Made by a program: the position numbers and the translations under genes
Source: Flavobacteriaceae bacterium CRH
Lineage (GTDB): Bacteria; Bacteroidota; Bacteroidia; Flavobacteriales; Flavobacteriaceae
DNA length: 64,000 nucleotides
Assembly: GCA_001507425.1 (NCBI GenBank)
Contig: LMAJ01000023.1
Span: forward strand, 1 to 64,000
Reading direction: 5' to 3'
Shown here: piece after piece, positions 17,656 to 25,518 of the stretch
Position numbering within the stretch: position 1 is the stretch's first letter
Layout: each line of letters starts with the position of its first letter
The notes under the pieces: generated by a model
Databases searched by the model: none
Seen by the model: only the letters and a program-made list of their open reading frames with translations
Told to the model about the DNA's origin: nothing

Positions 17656-18434
17656 ATGCAAAAATGCATTTTTATTCTTCTTCTTTTCCTGGCTCAGATT
17701 GAATTCATAGCAGCGCAGGAATCGAAAATGGTTCCGATTAAAGAGGGCACATTTACCCCTCTTTACGGGACAACATCAAAAAAACCAATTGTTATAAAAA
17801 CCTTTTTTATAGATGTTTACCCTGTTACAAATGAGCAGTATTTGACTTTTGTAAAAAAGAATTCAGATATGAGTAAATCGAAAATGAAAGGGATTTTTGC
17901 TGATAAAACATATCTGGCCTACTGGAAAACGGATGTAGACTTTGGAAATATAAATCCGAAATCGCCGATAACGAATATTTCCTGGTACGCTGCCAAAAAA
18001 TATTGCGAATGTCAGGGAAAACGTTTACCCACTATGGACGAATGGGAATATGTGGCTATGGCCGATGAAAAAAAACAGATGCCAGAACCAAATCAGAATT
18101 TAATACATACATTTTATCCTGGTATGAAAAATCAAAAACGTATGAAAATTCGATTGGTAAGACTTTCAAAAATTATTGGGGCGTTTACGACATGCACGGA
18201 TTAGTTTGGGAATGGACGGCTGATTTTAACAGCATTTTTTTATCTGGTGAATCTCGAAAAGACAAAAGTGAAGACAGAAACTTATTTTGCGGCGGAGCTT
18301 CTGTAAATGCGACAGATTTAATGAATTATGCCGCATTTATGCGGTATGCATTTCGAGGAAGCCTTAAAGCGCAATATACAACCAGAAATTTGGGCTTTCG
18401 ATGTGCCAGCTCAACTAACATTAATTTTAAATAA
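17656..18434 (+). pseudogene. nirV: nirV-like SUMF1/FGE-domain protein, frameshifted
   Basis: Signal peptide (MQKCIFILLLFLAQIEFIAAQ) followed by a formylglycine-generating-enzyme-like domain: MVPIKEGTFTP, FFIDVYPVTNEQYLTFVKK, PITNISWYAAKKYCECQGKRLPTMDEWEYVA. From about 18103-18110 the meaningful frame shifts. The first frame runs on as junk to a stop at 18204, while another frame continues the family pattern with KNYWGVYDMHGLVWEWTADF, FCGGASVNATD, YAFRGSL and NLGFRCA to 18434. Loss of one base near ATACATACATTT explains this. NirV is a common partner of NirK, with unclear function. It is either a real pseudogene or a sequencing error; the flanking genes are intact. sco starts 8 nt later. Confidence 0.85.
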
Positions 18435-18442
18435 AATCTTAA

Positions 18443-19039
18443 ATGAAAAAAATAATCACCTTTTTTATTCTTCTTATGGCACTGCAAAGTTGCAAAGATT
18501 CTCTAAAAGATGGTAAGAATTCTGAAAATAAGGAAATAACAGCTATTTCTATTTACAATCTGCCTTCAAAATGGACTACACAAAATGGGCAAAATATTGA
18601 ACTGAAAAGCCTGAGAGGAAATGTTTTGGTTATGGTCATGATTTATACTTCCTGCAAAGCTGCATGTCCAAAATTGGTGGCTGACATGAGAGATATTGAA
18701 TCAAAATTGGATAAAAAAACCAAGAAAAACGTAAAGCTTGTTCTAGTAAGTATTGATCCGGTAACTGACACTCCAGAAAGATTAAAATTGTTTGCTATTG
18801 AAAATAAAATGAATCAGGAACCCTGGCTCTTTCTACGTTCTACAGAAGATAACACGCGTGAATTTGCCGCTCTTTTGGCTGTAAATTACAAACAAATATC
18901 GCCAATGGATTTTTCACATTCTAACATCATTAGTGTTTTTAATCCTGAGGGTGAACTAATTTATCAGCAGGAAGGTTTAGCAGTAAACAACGAAAAAACA
19001 GTAAACAAAATAAACGAAAAAGCTAAAAAAATTGAATAG
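18443..19039 (+). CDS. SCO1/SenC family copper chaperone
   Basis: 198 residues. Lipoprotein signal (MKKIITFFILLMALQSC, Cys17). Thioredoxin-like Sco domain with the copper-binding pair C71 and C75 in TSCKAACPKL, VLVSIDPVTDTPERL near 101-114, and the third ligand His159 in MDFSHSNIISVFNPEGEL. Sco proteins deliver copper to CuA or other copper sites in the periplasm or carry out thiol reduction. Being last in the nirK-nirV-sco unit, its likely client is the copper sites of NirK. The start ATG is 8 nt after nirV, and the downstream gene is convergent. Confidence 0.92.
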   Translation: MKKIITFFILLMALQSCKDSLKDGKNSENKEITAISIYNLPSKWTTQNGQNIELKSLRGNVLVMVMIYTSCKAACPKLVADMRDIESKLDKKTKKNVKLVLVSIDPVTDTPERLKLFAIENKMNQEPWLFLRSTEDNTREFAALLAVNYKQISPMDFSHSNIISVFNPEGELIYQQEGLAVNNEKTVNKINEKAKKIE

Positions 19040-19072
19040 GTTAGGTTGATTAGGAGAAAACAAGAGAAGATT

Positions 19073-20311
19073 TTAAGTAATTGACTCTTGTTTTTTATTT
19101 AAAATTGAAATAACAATCAGTACTAACCCAATCACAATAAAAAAACTGGCTAAAAAAACTCCTTCAAAATATCCAAACAGTTTTCCTTTCCCTGTATAAA
19201 AAAGTCCTCCCTGAATAAATAATAAAAATTCTGTTGCTATATAACCAAAAATAAAACCTTTTATTCCTAAACGAAGTAAACGTGATTGGCTTGAAAGCAA
19301 TTTATGCTGAATTAAAACCCCAAACAAAAATCCGGTAATAACACCCAATGTTGTCAGGTGAATAAAACCAATAACCAGATTTCTAATGGTATGTGAAATT
19401 GCTGCCAGATCGGGAAATATAACCACCAACTGAATTCCGATTTTGAAAAACAGAGAACAAAAAGCCAAACTATACACCATTTTTGTTGTAGAATCAATCT
19501 TTTCTTTAAATTGATTTATTCGAGGTTTAATCATTTTATAGAAATAAATAAAAGCAATCAATTGCAATACAACTCCAAAAGTATTAATGTAGTTTAAAAT
19601 ACTATTTTCAAGATACCAACTGATTGGAAAAGCAACCGTTAAAAACGTTGCGATTACAGATAACATTAGAAATATTCTAAAATATTGCAAATTGATCTTA
19701 TTTTTAAACTGATGTAAAAACAATGCCAAAACAGCAAATATAAACCAGCCATTAAATTGAAAATGCAGAAAAAACTGAATCGCAATTTGATAAAACGCAC
19801 TTTGTTTTCCCAACGTATTTATTGCCGGACCTAAACACCAAACACCCAGAGTAGAAAAAACCATAAACAGAATTGCGGTTAAAAAAAGCGTTTTTTGAGT
19901 TGTTTTATCCTTAATACAATCTTTCCAGACTAAACGGCAAAAAACATAACTCAACAAAATGTGCATTGTCGAGAATACAATCGAAAACAAACCATATCCC
20001 TGCATCGGAAAAGAAATCATCATCCCTATAACAGTAAATTCAGTCAACCAGAATAGCTGATTATAAATGGGTTTTCGATTTTTTTCTTTGGGAATAAAAA
20101 AATGAACTACCAACACATAAATCATCAAATAAACCCAGCCCAGCATGGCAACGTGTGAATGAGCATGAAGCAGAAAACTATAATTAACCCAATCAATTGG
20201 AAAAAGATATACAAAACGTATCAATAGCCCCATTGTTGAGGCGATTAGAAAATTAAAAAAGCAACAAATTACCCAACTTCTCTCAAAATTTATTTTAGAT
20301 TTCATTTTCAT
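19073..20311 (-). CDS. 12-TM heme-copper-oxidase-subunit-I-like protein, NO cluster
   Basis: 412 residues, about 12 hydrophobic helices. Helix II carries LLHAHSHVAMLGWVYL (H49, H51, H53), helix VI carries FFLHFQFNGWFIF (H183), and helix X carries VIGFIHLTTLGVITG (H318). By eye these correspond to the low-spin heme ligands of heme-copper/NO reductase subunits and to the first metal ligand of helix VI. The helix VII HH pair and the high-spin heme His of the HxH motif (here FIH) appear absent. So it may bind one heme and not catalyse O2 or NO reduction. Known relatives include NorB, CcoN and perhaps NnrS, but I cannot place it in a named family. It lies after ric and a hairpin 11 bp before its start. 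RBS AAAGGA precedes ATG AAA ATG. Confidence 0.6.
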   Translation of the reverse strand: MKMKSKINFERSWVICCFFNFLIASTMGLLIRFVYLFPIDWVNYSFLLHAHSHVAMLGWVYLMIYVLVVHFFIPKEKNRKPIYNQLFWLTEFTVIGMMISFPMQGYGLFSIVFSTMHILLSYVFCRLVWKDCIKDKTTQKTLFLTAILFMVFSTLGVWCLGPAINTLGKQSAFYQIAIQFFLHFQFNGWFIFAVLALFLHQFKNKINLQYFRIFLMLSVIATFLTVAFPISWYLENSILNYINTFGVVLQLIAFIYFYKMIKPRINQFKEKIDSTTKMVYSLAFCSLFFKIGIQLVVIFPDLAAISHTIRNLVIGFIHLTTLGVITGFLFGVLIQHKLLSSQSRLLRLGIKGFIFGYIATEFLLFIQGGLFYTGKGKLFGYFEGVFLASFFIVIGLVLIVISILNKKQESIT

Positions 20312-20321
20312 CCTTTAAATA

Positions 20322-20366
20322 AAATGCACCAACAGTATCAGTTCTTCGTGATTCTGTTGGTGCATT
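20322..20366 (-). terminator. Terminator or attenuator between ric and the 20311 gene
   Basis: A 13-bp stem (ATGCACCAACAG with CTGTTGGTGCAT) and an 18-nt loop lie downstream of ric. On the minus strand the T-rich side runs straight into the RBS of the following gene, so it could end ric transcripts or control read-through. Confidence 0.75.
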
Positions 20367-20383
20367 TATGGCTACATTAGTTC

Positions 20384-21115
20384 TTATTGGTGTTCTGCAA
20401 ACTCTTCTTCTAAAGCAAGTGCTTTAATAAACAAGATATTGTTTTCAAGATGAATATGTTTGTGTAAATCTTCTTCAAATTCTTTTAACATCGCAAATGT
20501 TACTTTATAGGTCGTACAGCCGTCGCTTGGTGGCGTATAATTATTGGTTAAAACATCTATCTCATTAAAACGCTCTCCTTCATTAACGTGTTCCTGCATC
20601 ATCATCGCGATTGGATTTGATACTGTCCCGAAAGAAGGCTGTGTTAAAACACCATTTGATTCTTTTGTTTTTACCATTCTCTTAATGAAAGGAAATAACA
20701 TTAATTCTTCCTTCTTCATATGTTGAGAAAGTTCGCTGGCACATTCTGTAAACAATTCATTTATTTTGAACAATTCCGGGTGATTTTGTCCGTGAACATT
20801 GCAAAGTTTGTCCAGAAACTTAATTAAAACTGTTGATTTTTCTTCTACATAACGGTGATGTGTTTTTTCTATATAATCTATTAATAAATCTAAAGGCCAT
20901 GAATTAAAATCTATCCCATTATTATTTTCAGATTCTAAAACATCATATATATTTTGTAATAAAATATCACAGTCGATATTCTGATTTTCGCAAGCCTCTG
21001 TTACTGTCCTGTTTCCTTTGCAGCAAAAATCGATTTGATATTTTGAAAATACTGCAGCTGTTCTAAAATCATGAGCTACGAATGAACCAATTGTTTTATT
21101 CTTTAAATTTTCCAT
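20384..21115 (-). CDS. ric: Iron-sulfur cluster repair di-iron protein Ric (ScdA/YtfE)
   Basis: 243 residues. N-terminal DUF542/ScdA domain: IGSFVAHDFRTAAVFSKYQIDFCCKGNRTVTEAC, with C31-C32. A hemerythrin-like domain follows, with His/Glu ligands in THHRYVEEK, NVHGQNHPELF, LSQHMKKEELMLFPFI, MQEHVNEGERF and LHKHIHLENNILF. Family members hold a di-iron centre and repair Fe-S clusters damaged by nitric oxide or oxidants in the cytoplasm. Its place beside nirK, azurin and an NsrR-like regulator fits protection from NO made by NirK. A perfect candidate operator ends 30 bp before its start, so it can be regulated separately from the azurin gene upstream. Confidence 0.95.
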   Translation of the reverse strand: MENLKNKTIGSFVAHDFRTAAVFSKYQIDFCCKGNRTVTEACENQNIDCDILLQNIYDVLESENNNGIDFNSWPLDLLIDYIEKTHHRYVEEKSTVLIKFLDKLCNVHGQNHPELFKINELFTECASELSQHMKKEELMLFPFIKRMVKTKESNGVLTQPSFGTVSNPIAMMMQEHVNEGERFNEIDVLTNNYTPPSDGCTTYKVTFAMLKEFEEDLHKHIHLENNILFIKALALEEEFAEHQ

Positions 21116-21144
21116 TTTTTAAATTATTTAGTATTTGATATTCT

Positions 21145-21168
21145 ATAAAAGATAAAATTATCTTTTAT
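21145..21168. promoter_or_regulatory. Perfect palindromic candidate operator upstream of ric
   Basis: ATAAAAGATA, spacer AAAT, TATCTTTTAT: two perfect 10-bp arms, 30 bp upstream of the ric ATG. On the minus strand the proximal arm contains TATCTTTT, one base from the -7 consensus, so a bound repressor would cover the promoter. It is the best copy of the motif also seen at 16129 and 22254. Confidence 0.7.
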
Positions 21169-21217
21169 TGTGTTATTAAAAAACCCTAACACTAGTAAAG
21201 CCATTAGAGTTTTGTAT

Positions 21218-21736
21218 TTATTCTACGATTAAAACCCCTTTCATCATGGCAACGTGACCCGGGAAAGTACATAAAAAGTTATAGGTTCCTTTTTTATCAA
21301 CAGTAAATTCAATAGTATCCTGTTCTCCTCCGCCAAGTAATTTTGTATGCGCAACAATTGAAGCTTTCTCTGAAGCAGGAATATAATCTGTGTCTTTAGC
21401 CGTAATTGCTTTAGCAGCAAACGCAGCTTCATCTGTACCTTCCTGAAGAATAACTAAATTATGTCCCATAGCTTCTTTTGAAATCTTACCCACATGTTTT
21501 AATGTTAACGTAATTGGTTTTCCGGCAGCCGCTCTTAATTCCGTTTTATCGAACTGCATCTGGTCATTACCTTCAATTACCAAAACATTGCTAACAGCTT
21601 CAGGTTGCATTCCTTCATCAGATGTTTCTGTTATTTCTGTAGTTTCATCTGTTGCTGTGGTTTCTTTTTTTCCACAAGATGTCAGGAATAAAGATCCCAT
21701 CAGCATTATCATTGAAATTTTGACTTTTTTATTCAT
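21218..21736 (-). CDS. Azurin-like cupredoxin lipoprotein
   Basis: 172 residues. Lipobox LFLTSCGKK (Cys21), an acidic Thr/Glu linker of about 25 residues, then an azurin domain. The type 1 copper ligands are all visible: H92 in MGHNLVIL, C156, H161 and M165 in LCTFPGHVAMMKG. The spacing C-x4-H-x3-M is that of azurin. It is a one-electron carrier held in the periplasm and a plausible donor to the cytochrome c domain or copper site of NirK. It starts 25 bp after the rrf2 gene and is probably cotranscribed with it. A weak hairpin at about 21178-21215 may terminate it. Confidence 0.93.
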   Translation of the reverse strand: MNKKVKISMIMLMGSLFLTSCGKKETTATDETTEITETSDEGMQPEAVSNVLVIEGNDQMQFDKTELRAAAGKPITLTLKHVGKISKEAMGHNLVILQEGTDEAAFAAKAITAKDTDYIPASEKASIVAHTKLLGGGEQDTIEFTVDKKGTYNFLCTFPGHVAMMKGVLIVE

Positions 21737-21761
21737 ATTAATGTATTTAAATTATAAAATC

Positions 21762-22211
21762 CTATTCGCTTTTATTTACTATTTTTAAATGAAAATCACC
21801 TGCTTTTACTCCTGAAGCCAGGTCTTCGAGCGTTGTCGTGGTTAACATTGCTACTAAAAGTTCCCTGATTTTTTTAAAATCATTATGTACAGGACAAGGA
21901 TGCGTTTCTGAACATTCTTTTAAACCTATGCCACAGCCTTTATATATATTGTCTCCGTCTATAGCATCTACGATCTGAATTAATTTAATGCTTTTTGCCA
22001 TTTCATTAGAAACTTCAAAACCACCTCCTACTCCTTTAGCAGAAACTATTATGCGGTTTTTGGTCAAAATCTGCATTATTTTGGCTGTAAAAGGTTCTGG
22101 AGAATCAATTTCTTTGGCCACGTCTTTTATACCAACCCGAATTCCTTTTGAAGATTTTGTTGCAATAAAAATAGAAGCCCGAATGCCGTACTCACACGCT
22201 TTTGAAAACAT
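21762..22211 (-). CDS. Rrf2-family regulator, NsrR-like
   Basis: 149 residues. Winged-helix N-terminus typical of Rrf2 (ACEYGIRASIFIATKSSKG, then VAKEIDSPEPFTAKIMQILTKNRIIVSAKGVGGGFEVS). Three Cys in the ligand region (C93, C100, C106 in CGIGLKECSETHPC) suggest an Fe-S cluster, as in NsrR and IscR. NsrR proteins release DNA when NO attacks the cluster. The neighbours (ric, azurin, nirK) favour NO sensing over the Fe-S homeostasis role of IscR. It is likely autorepressed: a candidate operator overlaps the -33 box of its own promoter. It leads an rrf2-azurin unit. Confidence 0.85.
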   Translation of the reverse strand: MFSKACEYGIRASIFIATKSSKGIRVGIKDVAKEIDSPEPFTAKIMQILTKNRIIVSAKGVGGGFEVSNEMAKSIKLIQIVDAIDGDNIYKGCGIGLKECSETHPCPVHNDFKKIRELLVAMLTTTTLEDLASGVKAGDFHLKIVNKSE

Positions 22212-22233
22212 AAACAGTAGATTAAATTCTCTA

Positions 22234-22265
22234 CAAAGATATTCAACCCGATATTAAAAGACAAA
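22234..22265 (-). promoter_or_regulatory. rrf2 promoter (TTTG-N20-TATCTTTG)
   Basis: On the minus strand, TTTG (22265-22262), 20 nt, then TATCTTTG (22241-22234): a full Bacteroidota promoter with both boxes and good spacing. The leader to the ATG at 22211 is about 15 nt. Confidence 0.75.
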
Positions 22266-22277
22266 TTTATCCTTAAT
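22254..22277. promoter_or_regulatory. Candidate operator over the rrf2 -33 box
   Basis: TTAAAAGACA, spacer AATT, TATCCTTAAT: 16 of 20 arm positions match the perfect palindrome at 21145-21168, with the same spacer length. It covers the TTTG -33 element, the position expected for autorepression. Confidence 0.55.
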
Positions 22278-22374
22278 TAATTTTTGACAAAAAAATCTTA
22301 TTTATAACCAAAATAATTTATAACAATATAAGACATATTTGGCATCAACTTATTATTAAAACCAATTTTAGTTT

Positions 22375-22382
22375 TACCTTTG
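22375..22382 (+). promoter_or_regulatory. Candidate -7 box of the NYN-domain gene
   Basis: TACCTTTG fits TAnnTTTG exactly and lies 29 bp before the ATG at 22412. No convincing -33 box. Confidence 0.45.
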
Positions 22383-22411
22383 GAAGTAACTAATTTTCTA
22401 ACATTAAAATA

Positions 22412-23188
22412 ATGCCTTTAAGCAACTCAAAAGATTTAAAACTCGCCGTTCTTATTGATGCCGATAACGTACCTTATAGTAATGTAAAAGGCATGATGGA
22501 AGAAATAACAAAATTTGGAACCCCAACCACCAAACGTATTTATGCTGATTGGACAAAACCAAATTCTAATGGCTGGAAAGCTGTTTTACTGGAACATGCT
22601 ATTACTCCTATTCAGCAATATAGTTACACTGTGGGGAAAAATTCCTCAGATTCTGCCTTGATCATTGACGCAATGGATTTACTTTATTCGGGAAAACTTG
22701 ACGGATTTTGTATTGTTTCCAGCGACAGCGATTTTACTCGTTTAGCTATTCGCTTAAGAGAATCCGGAATGAAAGTAATTGGAATTGGAGAAAAGAAAAC
22801 ACCCAACTCGTTTATCGTTGCCTGCGACAGGTTTATTTATATAGAAGTTTTAGATGGTGCCATTCAAAAGAAAAAACCAAAAGCTACAGCCGATGCTAAA
22901 AAACCGGTTGAAAAACCTGCAGAAAAAGCATTACACAAAATAGACAAACAAACTATTGACCTTATCGAAGCTACAATTGAAGACATTGAAGATGATGATG
23001 GCTGGGCATTTTTGGGCGATGTTGGAAACCTGATCGTGAAAAAGAAACCTGAATTTGACCCAAGAAATTATGGTTTTTCTAAGCTTACGCCAATGTTAAA
23101 ATCACTCACAGATATTCTGGAAATTGACGAAAGAGAGTCTGACAAAAAAGGAATCAAACATGTTTATGTTCGATTGCGATTCAATTAA
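22412..23188 (+). CDS. NYN-domain putative nuclease with C-terminal LOTUS/OST-HTH domain
   Basis: 258 residues. The N-terminal NYN (PIN-like) domain is clear: KLAVLIDADNVPYSNV near 9-24, RIYADWTKPNSNGWK near 42, DSALIIDAMDLLYSG near 77, and FCIVSSDSDFTRLAIRLRESGMKVIGIGE near 95-125. It carries the conserved Asp residues (D16, D18, D77, D84, D102, D104 by rough count) expected for metal-dependent RNA cleavage. A Lys/Pro/Ala-rich linker (about 150-175) leads to an OST-HTH/LOTUS domain (IEDDDGWAFLGDVGNLIVKKKPEFDPRNYGFSKLTPML), which in other proteins binds RNA. An RNA-processing role is likely; the target is unknown. It is divergent from rrf2. Confidence 0.88.
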   Translation: MPLSNSKDLKLAVLIDADNVPYSNVKGMMEEITKFGTPTTKRIYADWTKPNSNGWKAVLLEHAITPIQQYSYTVGKNSSDSALIIDAMDLLYSGKLDGFCIVSSDSDFTRLAIRLRESGMKVIGIGEKKTPNSFIVACDRFIYIEVLDGAIQKKKPKATADAKKPVEKPAEKALHKIDKQTIDLIEATIEDIEDDDGWAFLGDVGNLIVKKKPEFDPRNYGFSKLTPMLKSLTDILEIDERESDKKGIKHVYVRLRFN

Positions 23189-23223
23189 TTATTACTTTAT
23201 TACCATTAAATTTTCTTAAAAAC

Positions 23224-24732
23224 ATGAGAAAAAAATTCTTTATCTACGGATTCTTATTGTTTCTAATTGTTTCAGCACTATATTATTATACGGAGCGAGG
23301 TTTTTTACTTGTCATTATCCTGCCCATATTATTAGCTGTTGGCGCTTATAATGCCTCTCAAAAAAAGCATGCTATTTTAAGAAATTTTCCTATTTTAGGA
23401 TATTTCAGGTATTTATTTGAAATGATTGCGCCAGAAATTCAGCAATATTTTATTGAAAGATCTACTGATGGAAAACCATTTTCAAGAAATCAGCGTTCTT
23501 TAGTCTATCAAAGAGCAAAAAACATTGATTCCAGCACACCTTTTGGAACCCAATTAAATTTAAATCATGATAGTTACGAAGGAATAAAACATTCTATTTT
23601 TCCCGCAAAAGTTAACGAAGAATTACCTCGCGTATTAGTTGGGGGAAAAGATTGTAAACAACCTTATTTAGCTTCTTTATTTAATGTTTCTGCAATGAGT
23701 TTTGGTTCGCTAAGCGAAAATGCCGTTCGTGCCATAAATATTGGTGCTCAAAAAGGAAATTTCTACCAAAATACGGGAGAAGGTGGTTTAACCGAATTTC
23801 ATCTTGCAGGCGGCGGCGATATTACCTGGCAGATTGGAACTGGTTATTTTGGATGCCGTAATGCAGAAGGAAATTTCAGTCCTGAAAAATTTTCAGAAAA
23901 AGCGAATCTTTCTAACGTTAAAATGATTGAGATCAAACTTTCTCAAGGAGCAAAACCCGGGCATGGTGGTGTACTTCCGGCCGCAAAAAATACAGAGCAA
24001 ATTGCTAAAATAAGAGGTATTGAACCACATACAATGATTCTTTCTCCTCCCGGGCATAATGCTTTTTCTGACAGTAAAGGGCTTATTCTTTTTATTAAAC
24101 AATTGCGTGAATTGTCTAACGGAAAACCAATTGGATTTAAATTATGTATTGGTAACACAACCGAATTTGAAGCGATTTGCCACGAAATGATAGCCGAAGA
24201 TATTTACCCTGATTTTATAACCGTTGATGGTGCCGAAGGTGGAACTGGTGCTGCTCCGCTGGAATTTGCTGATGGTGTTGGAATGCCTTTTGAACCTGCT
24301 TTAATCTTTGTAAACAAAACTTTAATTGGTTTAAATATTCGAGATAAAATACGCATTATCGGAAGTGGAAAAATCATTTCCGGTTATTCGATTTTGCATG
24401 CGATTGCTCTGGGCGCAGACATGTGTAACAGTGCGCGTGGCTTTATGTTTTCATTAGGCTGCATTCAGGCGCTTCGTTGTCATAATAACGAATGTCCGAC
24501 TGGAGTTGCTACTCAAAACAAAATGCTGATGAAAGGTTTGGTTGTCACCGATAAATCAGACCGTGTGTATCATTTTCATAAAAATACATTACACTCTGCC
24601 AATGAACTTTTAGCAGCAGCCGGAAAAACTTCTTTTTCGGAGGTTGATCCTAATATTTTTATGCGCGGAGACGAATTCGCTCATTTATCTGATCATTATT
24701 TTCCTGATATTCTAACAAATGTTAGACATTAA
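23224..24732 (+). CDS. FMN-binding glutamate synthase family protein
   Basis: 502 residues. Two N-terminal helices (FIYGFLLFLIVSALYYY, FLLVIILPILLAVGAY) are followed by a TIM-barrel flavin domain of the GltB type: VSAMSFGSLSENAVRAINIGAQKGNFYQNTGEGG, KLSQGAKPGHGGVLPAAK, DFITVDGAEGGTGAAPLEF. A Cys cluster CIQALRCHNNECPTG (C-x5-C-x4-C) matches the 3Fe-4S site of glutamate synthase. There is no amidotransferase domain, so glutamine-dependent glutamate synthesis by this protein alone is unlikely. The real substrate of this widespread membrane-tethered family is not known. It lies 35 bp after the NYN gene and is terminated by the hairpin at 24739-24773. Confidence 0.85.
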   Translation: MRKKFFIYGFLLFLIVSALYYYTERGFLLVIILPILLAVGAYNASQKKHAILRNFPILGYFRYLFEMIAPEIQQYFIERSTDGKPFSRNQRSLVYQRAKNIDSSTPFGTQLNLNHDSYEGIKHSIFPAKVNEELPRVLVGGKDCKQPYLASLFNVSAMSFGSLSENAVRAINIGAQKGNFYQNTGEGGLTEFHLAGGGDITWQIGTGYFGCRNAEGNFSPEKFSEKANLSNVKMIEIKLSQGAKPGHGGVLPAAKNTEQIAKIRGIEPHTMILSPPGHNAFSDSKGLILFIKQLRELSNGKPIGFKLCIGNTTEFEAICHEMIAEDIYPDFITVDGAEGGTGAAPLEFADGVGMPFEPALIFVNKTLIGLNIRDKIRIIGSGKIISGYSILHAIALGADMCNSARGFMFSLGCIQALRCHNNECPTGVATQNKMLMKGLVVTDKSDRVYHFHKNTLHSANELLAAAGKTSFSEVDPNIFMRGDEFAHLSDHYFPDILTNVRH

Positions 24733-24738
24733 AAACAG

Positions 24739-24773
24739 AAAAAGCCTCTTTGAAATCACAAAGAGGCTTTTTT
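24739..24773. terminator. Bidirectional terminator (stem AAAAAGCCTCTTTG)
   Basis: A 14-bp perfect stem with a 6-nt loop, A-run before and T-run after, between convergent genes ending at 24732 and 24792. Confidence 0.9.
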
Positions 24774-24791
24774 GTATGCATTAAAGCAGTT

Positions 24792-25238
24792 TTAAAGTTT
24801 TGCAGAAACTTTTTCGTCAATAACTCCGTCACCGCCTTTTTCTAATACTGCCAGTTCTTCCTTACCAATAAACTTTTGCGCAAGAATGGTGCTATTATTA
24901 GCTAAAAAATAAACATCAAAAGCTACTCCTTCGTCGATTAATGACTTAGAAACCCTATCTTCTTTTATCATTTCATTGAGTATATCCGGAAATGTCTTTG
25001 CGTAAACCAACTTGATTGAATCGCTTTGTGGTAAATTAGTTAGAATTCTAATTTCGATCTTATTATCTGATAAAAATCCTTTCGCTCGGGTACCAGTAAT
25101 ATTTCCATCTTTAAAATGTGCTTCAGTATTATTATACACACTTACATGTTCCTGAATTTTTTGTTTTGTGTTTTTACAACTTACCAGTAATACTACCATG
25201 ATAATTGCAAATGAGATTTGGGTAATTTTCTTGATCAT
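24792..25238 (-). CDS. Lipoprotein, tandem paralogue 1
   Basis: 148 residues. Lipoprotein signal MIKKITQISFAIIMVVLLVSCKNTKQ with Cys21. The mature part (NTEAHFKDGNITGTRAKGFLSDNKIEIRIL and VYFLANNSTILAQKFIGKEEL) is clearly paralogous to the next gene at 25519. Predominantly alpha/beta character with no recognisable family motif. It sits about 280 bp downstream of its paralogue on the same strand, with a terminator between them, so the two are probably transcribed separately. Function unknown; outer-membrane or periplasmic location inferred from the lipobox. Confidence 0.8.
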   Translation of the reverse strand: MIKKITQISFAIIMVVLLVSCKNTKQKIQEHVSVYNNTEAHFKDGNITGTRAKGFLSDNKIEIRILTNLPQSDSIKLVYAKTFPDILNEMIKEDRVSKSLIDEGVAFDVYFLANNSTILAQKFIGKEELAVLEKGGDGVIDEKVSAKL

Positions 25239-25443
25239 AATGTATGGTTTTAGGTTATTTTGATTTGTTCACTCAAACATAATCTTTTTAAACGTCTTAA
25301 ACAAGATATAGTCACAGAAAGTTAATTGTAATTATTTGATTAATTGACACTTACAATTAAAAAACCTAAAACAAATCAAGAATTATATCAAAATTTGGTA
25401 AAAATCTTATACTACAGACAAAACTTACAATGTTATGTAATAA

Positions 25444-25473
25444 AAAAGCTTCTTTACTGATAAAGAAGCTTTT
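25444..25473 (-). terminator. Terminator of the 25519 lipoprotein gene
   Basis: Stem AAAAGCTTCTTTA with TAAAGAAGCTTTT (25444-25456 and 25461-25473), loop CTGA. Confidence 0.85.
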
Positions 25474-25518
25474 ATAATTATAAAATTAAAATTTATAAAC
25501 TATTTATGATAATCGGAA

